A DNA stretch of 64,000 nt from Fragilaria crotonensis (lineage: Eukaryota; Bacillariophyta; Fragilariophyceae; Fragilariales; Fragilariaceae). How positions within the stretch are numbered: the stretch's first letter is position 1; every line of letters begins with the position of its first letter. The DNA is taken from the NCBI GenBank assembly GCA_022925895.1, contig JAKSYS010000140.1, forward strand, positions 43,151 through 107,150, written 5' to 3'. Below the pieces are notes generated by a model. It did not search any database. It saw only the letters and a program-made list of their open reading frames with translations, and was not told the origin of the DNA. The position numbers were made by a program, and so were the translations under genes. Positions 53,970 through 64,000 of the stretch are shown in pieces.

Positions 53970-55475
53970 CCTGGGTGATGATAAGGGCTTCTAAAATGGT
54001 GCAGTAAAATATCGAAATAAGAGATGTGATGGAGTTTTGGTATTCGATGGCGGCAACCTGAAAACTCCAATGACCTCTCAAAAATCGGGATTTTGATTTT
54101 TCGCTTCTCTTCGAGTTTCTTCGAGAATTGGGTGTTGGCGTGTGTGTTGTGTGACGATGGATTTTCACGTTTCACGTACGACAACAACTTACGGATGGTA
54201 GGAACAACGCGACAGCAGCGTGAAGGTTGTATGGCCGTTTGTGACCTGCAGACTGCAGACTGCAGCAGGATTGGAAGTAAATAACCACCGGTACCGGTAA
54301 CCAAATACCGACGGTATTATACTGTACCACTACTGTGATCTTTAAAATGCCCAATAACTGGTTACCTGCGAGTTGCAATATACCAACCAGTAACCAGGAC
54401 CCATGGTTATTTTCTACTGAGTTTAGTCGGTAGTATTTTGAATTCCGTGTTCGGGAATACCAGCCTGAATTTCTATAAATGTTCTGTCCTGCATCAGTGT
54501 GTATACGGTTCATTTCTGTACTGTAGTACTGCAGTTTACTGTTACTGTAGTGTTTTTACTACCATTATACCTACCGGACGAAACCAATGGAACCGAGTAA
54601 GTACTGCGCTTCCAAAAATGAAGAGAAGTTTTATTTATACCGGACTGAAGGATTTTTCAATACCAAAATACCTCCCAGTGCAACAGCACAATACCATTCT
54701 ACCTACCGGAGGACTGTAATACCAGATTCAACGTGGGAGAGTATGCATATTATTTTTCCAATCCCTGGACTGCAGACTGCACATGACTACCATTACCGGT
54801 ACTAGTACTCTAGCTAGTACTCAATACTTCTGCTCTTTTACGGTAAAGTAGTTCTCAGTACTTGGATGGCTACTAGAGAGAATTTCGGAGGTCAGTACAT
54901 AAAGTACGTCGCGCCACAGTCCGAGTATGATACTGGTACGAGGACTGTATTGTACTCTGTTATAACTGCAATCGGAGTATAAAATAACCGTAGACCGTAG
55001 ACTACTTTCACTGTAATGGAGGCTGGAAGCTGGAAGTACGCCAAAATTGGTGGTTCTCAGTCCTAATTCTTATATGACATAATCCTAATATGCATACTCA
55101 AACCGGGAGAACTGTACTCGAATACCAGTAGAGACCCTAGTACTCTAACAGTAGTGTAATACGAGTATGAGGTATGAGGTATGAGGTATGAGTGTGGCCC
55201 ATGGGCCATGGGCCAGTATGAGTGTGGCCCATGGCCCATGGCCCAGGGCCCAGGGAGCCAGGTGAACTTCGTGCGACAACAACAAGTATGTACTTGTACT
55301 GAAGTACTGGTACCGGTACAGCTTACTTCGGTTCAAAATGAGGCTATGCGGGCTTGCGAGCGTTCACCATGTTGGGTGAGGGGAAAAGCACCATTGGAAA
55401 CAGGAGACTGATTTCAAGATGAGCGGTGAGGGATGCGGACACATTTCGGCGGTCATTTCTTTGTATGTTAACCCA
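53970..55475. repeat. Intergenic with ACCGGTACCGGTA-type and GTAC repeats
   Basis: Palindromes such as CACCGGTACCGGTAACC (54288-54304) and GTACCGGTAC-type units (54797-54830, 55305-55320). Many CATTATACCTACCGG-like phrases recur at 54560-54720. No gene is supported over 1.5 kb. Confidence 0.5.
55165..55252. repeat. Minisatellite: GTATGAG units plus GGCCCATGGGCC palindromes
   Basis: Four tandem GTATGAG-type units are followed by TGTGGCCCATGGGCCATGGGCC; then GTATGAG and TGTGGCCCATGGCCCATGG occur again. The two-part unit is thus duplicated, and the GGCCCATGGGCC core is a perfect palindrome. Confidence 0.65.
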
Positions 55476-58056
55476 CTATAGCCAGATGTCCTCCACATCT
55501 TTTGTATCAAAACGCTGTCCACAGGAAGGGCACTTGCGATTTCGATTCTTGATATTTTCATCCATGCAATGCTTGCAGAACATGTGCCTACATCGGAGGA
55601 CAATGCAGCTCTTATCTCGATGGTTGCAGACCGGGCAAGCCAAACGGCTCTTGAGCACGGTGATTTGAGTCGAAAGCTGCTCCGGTGTGAATACTGAGTC
55701 ATTCCCATCGCCACCGCTCTTATTACGCAATCTGGCGATTGCCTTCGCCGCGTCGCCTGCTTCACGCTGAGCGATGGCAAGGTTCTCCAGAATCTTGCGC
55801 TTATCCGCTTCCTGCTTTGTTATCTCAGCAACCAATTCATCACACCTCTCTTTTGCAGTGGCAGCATCTCGTTCAAGATCTGACATTTCAGCCTTCTTCT
55901 TTTCCAAAGAACCCACCGCAATCTCATACTCAGCTTTGACCGTCTCACATTCCCTTTCCAGCAACGCAATCTTCTCCTCAAGTTCCCTTTGTATACTAAA
56001 TGCCTCGTCAGTCACCCTTTCCTTCGCATTCGCAGCCAATCTAGCAGCGAGGTTCACTTGACCAGCACTTTTGATCTGCTGTTCAAAAGCTCGTTTTCTT
56101 GTAAGCTTTTCAGTGACACTTTTCAAGTGAAGAATAGTCGATAATGATTTGGCGTTCATCTCGTCCTTCTCGGCACTCTGCTTTGCAAGTCGGGAGTTGG
56201 TTCTGATCCATGTTTCGCGTTCTTTCTCCGATTTCTAGGCGTCCAAAGGTAAGAAACGAAATAGAACAACATGAAAGGAAACCTCAACCAACTTACCTCT
56301 AGTCTTGCTTTCGCGTTCTCCTTACTTTGGATAGCAGCAGCAAGGTCCTTCCGCATGCGCCGGTGCTCTTTCTGCAACCTATCGGCATTTTGTATCTCTG
56401 CTTTGACAGAACCTTTCTCGGTGTCGACAGGTTCCTTTGCCGATGGTGTGTCAGGTCTTGTCGCTGGCACTTTGCTACTAGAGATCAGCAATGCGTTCTT
56501 GGCTTTTAAATCGTCAACTCGAGCCTGCAGCGCTGTATTGAGTTGCGAAATTTCTTCCAAGGAGGCTCTAACAACATCAGCACGTCGGACATTCTCCAGG
56601 GCCTGCTTCAGTTTATGTTCAAGCTCGGCTATCAACTCAGCCTGCACAACTATCTCTGATCTGACAACAACATCTTCGACAACACCATCTTCATTTTCAT
56701 CCGTTTCCGTCAGTTCAGCCCATCGTTTCTTATGTTTCATGAGATGCTCCTCTAAACTTTTGGTCGCATATTCAGCATCGCCCTGGCAGCTGCCCAACCT
56801 TCCTTCACTTGAGCAAGCTTTGCTTCCTTTCCTTAATAGCCTCTCAGCAGTGGTCATTCTTGTCCACGCATCTGTACAACGTAGACCCTTTGATATCCTC
56901 GTCTGGTAGCTCTTTTTCATTCGAGGCCTTGTCCGTGTCGGATGGTAACGCTAGGACGTTGATTCGCTTTTGATTCTCTTCTCTTTGCGCCGTAAGCTTT
57001 GTTGTAAGACAGTTTGTAAGACGATTTATCAGAATGAACAAAAGGCAGGTGGTAAAATGCACGTACTTCGGCAATTTGTTTCTCGCGGCTTGATGAGATT
57101 TCCTCGAGATCCCTAATTTGTTTCCGCAGCTGAGCAATCTGTGAACTGTCAACTACGTCGTCATCCTCTTCCGCGTGGGACTCCGTAGCAGGTACAAGAA
57201 CATTTTCTTCCATTGCCATTAAAGCATCGGATCCATCCCTACCGTCGGTTTCAATGGCTTTTAGAACTTCCTCAAGTTTCATCCTGCCAGCGTTAAGTCG
57301 ATAAAGACCCCGGCGTACACGGCGCTCCGATTCAACAGCGTCATCTCTGCATTTCGCTAGCTCAGTAATCTGAATCTGAAAGTTCTGAACCTGAGCCTTC
57401 AATGCTGAAAGTTTCGCTTCAAGCTTTGCGAGTTTAAGCAGAGGGTGCTTTCCTGAGTCGTCTTCGCTCGTGATTTTTCTCAGCAGCCCCCAGATCCATC
57501 GTTGAAGCGCCGTCGCCCTTTTTGATACCGAATCAGCGGTTTGATGAATGTCAATAAGCTGGATCTCATCATCTGATCCATCAACAGGAAGGGATTCCTT
57601 CCCTAGTCTCGCCAATGAATCAAGCAATGCGCCAATTAATTCGACGCTTTCCCCGTGCCCGTACTCCTGGGCGTATCGTCAGCCACAGTGGTGGTTCGCT
57701 CGAGTTCCTTCTCATCAAAAGGGTTAGGTCGGCACCAGGGAATCGCACACTTGACTGAGGCAAAATCGTACTCACTCTCTCGCGCTCGTCTTGAGGTTGC
57801 TGTCAAGTTGCAAAGCAACTTCCATAGCATTCCACGTTGCCTCGAGCGAATGAAGCAACTGGCATGCGTCGTGACATTGGTTCCTTCTAAAATCACGTTC
57901 CTTCTCAAGCAACTTAAGTTGATAACGCAGTTGCTGAAGCTCAGATGCCAAAGCTGCATTCTGATGCTTGAGAAAGAAGGCAGACTTGTCCGCGCCATCG
58001 TCGTCGTCGTCGCAGTCGAAATCAGCGGTTGCCGGACTTGGCCTTTGCCGTTTCAT
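55476..58056 (-). CDS. BRE1-type RING E3 ligase for histone H2B (several frame breaks)
   Basis: Exons about 58056-57067, 56996-56297 and 56234-55476 (GTACGT/AAG, GTAAGT/TAG). Start MKRQRPSPATADFD, then long coiled coils (LASELQQLRYQLKLLEKERD; LAKLEAKLSALKAQVQNFQI; ELIAELEHKLKQALENVRRA). The C-terminus is a C3HC4 RING, CPVCNHRDK ... CRHMFCKHC ... CPSCGQRF, preceded by LSTQITVLKSRLA, typical of BRE1/RNF20. BRE1 with RAD6 monoubiquitinates histone H2B. Frame shifts are needed near 57780, 57655, 56890-56870 and 56790. Several fit lost bases in G or A runs, but there are more here than in any other gene of the window, so real decay is possible. Confidence 0.8.
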
Positions 58057-58079
58057 TGAATGTTTGGTTTTCGAAGGGT

Positions 58080-58560
58080 AAGCGGCTCCTGAGTACTATG
58101 ACTGGGTACTGGTGAGGATGGCAACAAACTTGAGCCTGAAATAACATGAGTTGAGTTTTCTCCGCTGAGTGTTGTTCTGGAGGTGTAGAATCCGGTGCCG
58201 GTTCCGACGACGAGGTAACCATCGGCTCAACAGGCCTAGGTGACGGCTGCGGTACTTCTGACGAGCTTGGTGCTTCATCGTGTTTAACTGAACTTCTGAA
58301 TCTTTAAGGGAGGCTGGGTAGGCGAAGAAGATACAACATGTCCCGCCATGGGACCCCCACCAGGAGGTGCCAAACCATTGGGATCATGCTTTGCACGTGC
58401 GGCAAGCGCTCGCTTCATTGCGTCCCAATTTCCCCTCTTCCTCACTCTCGCTAATAATGCGCTCCTCCAAGCAACTCAAGATGATCTATCACACCATTAA
58501 TCAAGGGCTTAGCCTTTGAATGCTCCAACTGGAAGAGACGTGGCACCATTAGCTAACGAA
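58080..58560 (-). pseudogene. Broken coding sequence upstream of BRE1-like gene
   Basis: Protein-like pieces in three frames read in order: VIDHLELL, then EERIISESEEEG, NWDAMKRALAARAKHDPNGL, APPGGGPMAGHVV and DEAPSSSEVPQPSPRPVEP. The Pro/Ser-rich end leads toward the BRE1-like ATG. It could be a separate decayed gene, or an alternative N-terminal region of the BRE1 locus seen through several indels. The family is not recognised. Confidence 0.35.
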
Positions 58561-61500
58561 ATGGCAACCAAGTCTGTGGCCTTCCCCTACTAGCGTACAT
58601 GTCCATACTGATCCTACACAATGGAAATGGGATACCCGTACTGCAACCGGTTTACTAGAAGCAGGATGACGTATTGGACACGAAAAGTTTCCAAAAATCG
58701 TACCGTCTTTGTAGGAACAAATTTCAATATCTGAATAGGCCATTCGAAAGATCTTATTGAGTTCTGTCGAAATACATTTCATATATATCGACAGTTGTCT
58801 CAGAATTTTGAGTCGTATTTTTGGGATTCTCGGCCCGAATTCATTAAGCTGACTTGGTTGGACACGTGGTGATTCGTCTAGTTAAATTATCGACGCCTGC
58901 CCGTGGTCACCCTATCTCCTAAGTTCATGATATTATTGCTGATTTGGAGACAAGAGATCATGGCCTTGAATATTGCCAGTGAACAAAACAAAAATTAAGG
59001 TGCCCTTAATGGTGTAATTTGATGAAAACTAACCAAAGTATTCTCGTGTAGTATTGATGAAGTAGTCTAGCTAGTACTATACCAGCAATAGTACGTACTA
59101 GGCTAACGAGCTGCTGGATCATCTTAAAGCAATCAATTGATTTGTTATATCAATGACAAGGTCTGTCTTCTTCATTGTCAACATGCCTTTAATTCTGACA
59201 CCAAAATACAATTTGAGAATGTCTTTGAGCATAGTCCTCCATCAAAGTTGTCCCCAGCAGCCGCAATCTTGAAGTGCCCCACCATCAATTCCGTAAGGTA
59301 GGGCATCATCTCACATTGTTGTACTTCTTCTGTTGATTCTGTTTGCTTTTTGCTTTTCTACCTTCTTCAATGCTTTCTGATACCATCTGATCTGTTGATA
59401 TTGTTCATTTGTTTCGTTGCGTGTTCGATCGCAATAAGTGTAGACCTACCGTGGTACGTGGTACTAGTACGTAGCCTCTACCGGGTGCAGGTACTGAACT
59501 ATGGCAGCAACACGGAATGCGTAGGTGCGCATTAGGAGCACACCTGAATGTCGATTTTTATTGCATAAATGAATAGATCATGGCAAGGGGATTCCAGAGC
59601 CGCCAATATTTTTGTTTTTGATTAAAAACTGAAAGAGTAAAAAAATAATCAAATCCTACGGCAGTTTCTACGCAACGTATACCACAGCCATTTGTCCAGA
59701 AGTGTCAGCTGTCCATCCAAGTCATCCTGCTTCTACTTCTGCTATCATAATAATCATAGGAGAGCTTGTGCTTGGTGGAGCGTGCAGCCAGAGAACCGAC
59801 AACGGGCGGTGGCAAGACTGTCTTCCTTCTTTGCAGTAGCACAGTACTCGCAGATGCCACTACTGGTAGTCTACCGTACTATACATGTTCAATGCAAGAT
59901 GTCAGATTAGATCCATCCCAGGCCTACCATCATGTTACTTCTCTGAGTGCCAATTGATATTTCTGGTTTACCGCCATGCATGGATCACACGCCATGACTG
60001 CCACAACTTGGGTTCTTATCGACCATTCTTGTTGTTAGAATTGCAACTTTCTGGTTGCAGACCATGCATCCAAAAAGGTTCTTTTCTTCCTTGTCCTTCT
60101 TCCTTTTCCTCAATCACCTCCTCGTGTCATCCATCTCAGACCTACATTAGTGCCTGGGCTACTTCAACTCTTGTGATGATTGCTGCACCTTTTGGTCTCA
60201 GACCATACATCCTCCGAGATTCTTTTGGTGAAGATTGTCCCAAGAAGTCGCGCTTTTTTATTCGTCTTGTTCATTCTTTTTGATCACCTCCCCATGCCTG
60301 TTTTTGATCCATACATCTGGGCTTGTTGTGCATCAATGAGGCATCCTTGTCAGCTCACTCAGGTCGATCATGGTTGTGTAGGAGTTAGACACCCAACCAT
60401 GGGGTCACATGCAACTTGTGGTAAGAAGCATTTCTCAGCATTGCAAGTTGTCTGTTCCAATTCCACTTTATGTTTTGGTATGATTGCCGCAGGAGGCCTT
60501 TTGTCTTTGTGCTTTGTACTGATTGGTGTCCTGTGAGATTGCATGGTGACCAAATGATGTTCATTGAAGACCCAGGAGGGCAGAAACATGTATTCATCAT
60601 CACGCACACAAATCCCTCCCAGTTCATCGTGTTTGCAGAACCCTTTATGGTGATGTTGCTTGTATGAGTCACCACAGTGTTTTGGCACTTGCCATCCTTT
60701 ATGCCCCAGTGCAAGAATCCTCCTGGACAAAAATGAAGGCCATTCTGAGCAAGTGGGTTTGAGAGTTCAGCAGGCAGTGGATGAAGGGTGGCTTCCAGGA
60801 TCATGGTGGAGTGATGTCAACATCGGTAACAAGGCTGCAGAGGATGAAGGGCGGGCTGTTGAAGGTAATTTTCCCCTGGCCATCAATGGTGATCTCTTGT
60901 TCTTCCATCGCCGCTGACACTGGCTGCACCGTGTGAAGTGTGAACAAACGGGCAAGCTTTCAAAGAAGGCAAATTATGACCACTCAATCCTTCCTGGTTT
61001 ACTGTTAAGTGCCTTTGAAGTATGCACGTTGCAGACTCCTCCTCCCCTACTACCAGCAAAACATCATGATGTCTCCGCAGGAGCATCAACACAAAAATCT
61101 TCTTCACAAGACAACGTGTCTGTCCTACAGAACACCAGTCAGGCAACCTCTGGAGCCATTAGCACCAGCAGAATCCTTGCCTAGTACAGTATTTAAAAGA
61201 CTGGTCACCAATCACAGTTGCACTTGAAGTCACTATGGCAGAGCAACATATATATCTGATTTGTCCACCATACGAAGACTATTAGCGTGTCAATAGAATC
61301 AACAACCATCGCCTACATATCGCTATTTGTCATTCAGCGGAAGCAATCTAGGCAGGCTAGAAAATGCTGGTATTGCAACAAAATGTTATTAGACTTGATA
61401 GAATTCATCACAAAGCGACTAAGTCATTCTATTTGTTGTATAACATGGAATGCAGGCGTCAGACTTTGGATGCTCATAATTGAGTTTCAAGGTCCTGAAA

Positions 61501-61853
61501 ACTAAGCATCTTTGATGAAGGCCCCTGCTCCTGACCAGGCCCAATATGACCCTCCTCCACAATGGCAATTGGGAAAGAGATGAATGCACAATAACAATGA
61601 GATGATGTTGTAGTTCGTTTGCTGTGGGATTGCAAAGATCATGATCCAAATGATTGATGCTGCTGTTGATCATTCTGTACGAGTAGAAGTGACTAGTAGA
61701 GCAATGAGCAATCAGTAGAGCAATTAGTAACGCAATTCTAGCTACCAGGTACCGGTGGGGAACAGGGTGGTGTTGTGATGATGTGCCATGTTCGGTCAGC
61801 AGAACAGACGATCCCAGTTGACAACAGACAACCCTATTGCAGCCGCATCTGGC
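58561..61853. other. Gene-poor region with decayed ORFs
   Basis: No intact gene over 3.3 kb. GTAC motifs lie at 59035-59105, 59455-59470 and 59865-59885. On the minus strand at 60370-61140 overlapping frames share protein-like pieces (LAQNGLHFCPGGFLHWGIK; ITFNSPPFILCSL-like), probably an old mobile-element ORF, but no TIR or family could be assigned. Confidence 0.4.
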
Positions 61854-62740
61854 TTACTCGATGTCTTCCACTGTTTTGAACTGATCTTTTGCTGCACCGC
61901 ACTGCGGACATTTGAAACCCACGCCAAAGAACTTAGCCTCGCGGCCTTTTGCTACGAAAAGCGTGTACCCACAGTTTCCGCATTCAAATGCTCCTGACGT
62001 TGAATTCGCCTCGTCTGTTTCCCCCCGTTCCTTAGCCAACTCGTTGGCTTCAATATCTTTCTCGTCGATGACGAAGCCTTTCTCGTCAATTCGTTGGCCC
62101 TTTTTGTTGTATCTTTCGTTGCCTCCACCATAGATTTCTTCCTGGGCAGTCTTGAAACCGGCTTGTTTCTCCTCTTTGTAGATATCGATAGCGACGTCTT
62201 GCGTGAGTCCAAGAACCTGCCAGCCATCCGGAATCTTGTTCGATTTTCCAGACTTCTGGACTAGAGATCTGTAGGCAGCCTCGCCAATGGCGCTAGAAAC
62301 AGACACGGCAGCAACATGTTAGAACATATACGCATGACAAGGGCGTGCTCGACACCGGTAGGTGCTTTGTACTTACTATTGAGAGGTGTCAACGATAGCA
62401 TCTGCACCGGCCCCGGAACGATAGGTGGATTTGATGAGGTCCTTGATATCCTGGAGCTTAGCTAGGGCTTCTGGTGTTTCAAAAATGCGACTACCAATAA
62501 ACAAAAGTTTGTTTGCGGACGAGATCTTTCTGCTCCACCTTGTCTGGCAATAGCAACCATAGCGTCAGCGGCTTGGACTTCGAGAGGCCGAAAAGCGAAA
62601 AACGTAGGAAATGGAGCTGACAAGCTGGATAAGAGACATCACGTCTGAAAGGGAAACATGAGGCGTTGCAAAGCTTACCTAATGGCTTGCGGGCTGACTG
62701 GCTTCCTCTTCGTGTAGTCTTCCAAGTAAACAGTCAGCAT
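61854..62740 (-). CDS. Rubredoxin-domain protein (one frame break)
   Basis: Exons 62740-62679, 62624-62377 and 62292-61854 (GTAAGC/CAG, GTAAGT/TAG). With one lost base near 62520 the length is exactly 250 codons. Start MLTVYLEDYTKRKP; an alternative ATG at 62768 (MARTNEEKEN) is in another frame. Middle region: FIGSRIFETPEALAKLQDIK and AIVDTSQYAIGEAAYRSLVQ, helical and unassigned. The C-terminal 45 residues are a rubredoxin fold with CGNCGY and CPQCGA separated by about 28 residues, which would bind one Fe. Unlike plastid RBD1, no TM follows. An electron-transfer or photosystem-assembly role is inferred. Confidence 0.75.
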
Positions 62741-62792
62741 TCTCTTTTTCTTCGTTGGTCCGAGCCATGTGAGGCGTCCATCCCAATCAAGC

Positions 62793-63365
62793 TTACAGGC
62801 TCATTTCTTCATTGTTTCCATCATGGTAAATCATCTCGTTTGCAAATGATTCCAACATTGTCTCAGCCTTGGCGGAGAGGTTCGTATTAACCTTGCCCAA
62901 TCCCCATTTGAGACCAGCGAACGCCAACAAGCTGGGGACGAACAAGGTCCAAACAACCTCTTGAAAATCTGCTTGTGAGAGCCATTTTGAGAACTTGTTC
63001 GTTCCTTGCGATTCTTGGAACGAGACAAGTTTGGTGTCACCCTCGAATTCTCCACTGGTTGATTGGGCAACCATATCCTCCTCATCGGCGTCGCTCATTG
63101 CGTATTCCTCGTCAACCTCTTCTTCAGTATTAATAGCAGCAGCAACAGAGCTGATCTGCAGAGAATTCTTCTCCGATCCTTGGCTGACGACCCGCCGACT
63201 CCTCTGCCCCAAACTGATTAGGTTGCCACCATCTTCATTGAGGAGATACTCAAATTCATTACTTGCTTGCAAACGACTATAAAGCACAAAGCGGCTCCTG
63301 GGGACTGTAAAGGCCTGTGTTGACGCCACGGTCCACGCAAGAAGTGCAATGGCTTGTACTTTCAT
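62793..63365 (-). CDS. Plastid-targeted one-TM protein, unknown
   Basis: 190 aa from MKVQAIALLAWTVASTQ at 63365; the next residues AFTVPRSRF give the AF plastid cleavage motif. The mature part is acidic (TEEEVDEEYAMSDADEEDM), then has one TM helix (EVVWTLFVPSLLAFAGLKWG) and a short amphipathic tail (LSAKAETMLESFANEM). Single-exon, no recognised family. A thylakoid or envelope location is inferred from the presequence. Confidence 0.68.
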   Translation of the reverse strand: MKVQAIALLAWTVASTQAFTVPRSRFVLYSRLQASNEFEYLLNEDGGNLISLGQRSRRVVSQGSEKNSLQISSVAAAINTEEEVDEEYAMSDADEEDMVAQSTSGEFEGDTKLVSFQESQGTNKFSKWLSQADFQEVVWTLFVPSLLAFAGLKWGLGKVNTNLSAKAETMLESFANEMIYHDGNNEEMSL

Positions 63366-64000
63366 GGTGTTTCCGGTCTGCAATTGGCAAATGTGATTCT
63401 TGCTCAAGTTGAAAAGTTGTTACATGTATTAAGTCCGTAGATTACATAATGACATCATTTAGTTGCGTCGTTCCACCTGGCATCTCTCTCCAGAGTCCAG
63501 AGTCCAGACTTGTCGGGAGTCAGGAGTCGGGAAGCTTGGTATGTACCCATACTCGGGTTTTAGTACTGGTACAAGTGTACGAGCAATTGTGCTCGAGTAC
63601 AAGCAAAATACTCCGAGTACTACGGTAGCCTCCACGCTAACAGCGCTGAGTACTGAGTACTGTCGTACATTTGAAATACTCCCGTACTCTACTACCGGTA
63701 GAAGACAGCGACACCAAGTACTCCAGTACAACAGTACCGTTGAACTTCTACAAGATATGGATTTTATCCTTTGCACTACAGTACCGGTCAATTCTGCAGT
63801 ACTCCGGAGCTCGGAGGTGTACCTGACCAGGTACGTACTGTACTACTATAGCAGCAGTACTTCGAATTTGGTTGTCTACACGTCTATACCGTACTCGAGT
63901 ACTACAGTCTACAGTCTACTGTCTACTCAGGTACATTACATACTGTATGTCATACACTGGAGCATCGGGTGGCGTATTCTCCAGTCCTGCGCCCCTCTGT
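63366..64000. repeat. GTAC-palindrome-rich tract to the window end
   Basis: From 63540 onward GTAC recurs every few tens of bases (GAGTACAAGCAAAATACTCC, GTACTGAGTACTGTCGTACA, CCGTACTCGAGTACTACAGT). No coding sequence. Confidence 0.65.

Noticed and set aside
56271-56909. 212-codon plus-strand ORF
   Set aside because: Antisense of the BRE1-like coiled coil; Ser/Leu-rich pattern mirrors Glu/Lys codons.

Overview
The window looks like nuclear DNA of a photosynthetic stramenopile, most likely a diatom. Evidence seen in the sequence: a fucoxanthin chlorophyll a/c-type light-harvesting gene (about 28.0 kb); several precursors that begin with a signal peptide followed by an AF-type cleavage motif typical of bipartite plastid presequences in algae with secondary plastids (PPR, VTT, HPF and the 63 kb protein); short GT-AG introns (about 60-200 nt) in roughly half the genes; and closely packed genes on both strands. 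No species is claimed.

Layout. 0-6.6 kb: secreted ankyrin protein, SAP-PPR organellar RNA-binding protein and a cupin, all on the minus strand. 7.0-7.1 kb: a tRNA-Arg gene whose 3' half lies upstream of its 5' half, i.e. a circularly permuted tRNA gene; this is the most unusual item in the window. 7.3-15.5 kb: a SGNH/PC-esterase-like membrane protein, a membrane-anchored SAM methyltransferase, a PIF/Harbinger-like non-autonomous transposon, a bisphosphate nucleotidase and histidyl-tRNA synthetase. 16-33 kb: VTT/TVP38 membrane protein, PH-domain protein, ISCA2-type Fe-S assembly factor, histone-fold subunit, DPP8/9-type peptidase, TVP15-like membrane protein, the FCP, an unknown helical protein, a ubiquitin-like membrane protein and plastid HPF. 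33-38 kb: SR-like protein, ARIADNE RBR ubiquitin ligase, unknown protein. 38.4-45.2 kb: a transposon and repeat cluster (DDE element with TIRs and a GTAC target duplication, a duplicated 1.3 kb unit, a further TIR-like end). 45.8-58.5 kb: membrane and coiled-coil proteins, HSP110-type chaperone, BRE1-type RING E3. 58.6-61.8 kb: gene-poor, with decayed ORFs. 61.8-63.4 kb: rubredoxin-domain protein and a plastid-targeted one-TM protein.

Two window-wide patterns matter. First, intergenic DNA is saturated with the palindrome GTAC (in GGTACC, AGTACT, GAGTACTC and similar contexts). Second, eight or more otherwise well-conserved genes contain small indels, mostly one-base losses in short homopolymers. 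In the cases I could check, the frame arithmetic closes exactly once these are allowed for. I read them mainly as assembly errors rather than pseudogenes, with the BRE1 locus and its upstream neighbour the least certain.

All exon coordinates were derived by eye from frame continuity, GT-AG borders and protein-family expectation; no search was run.
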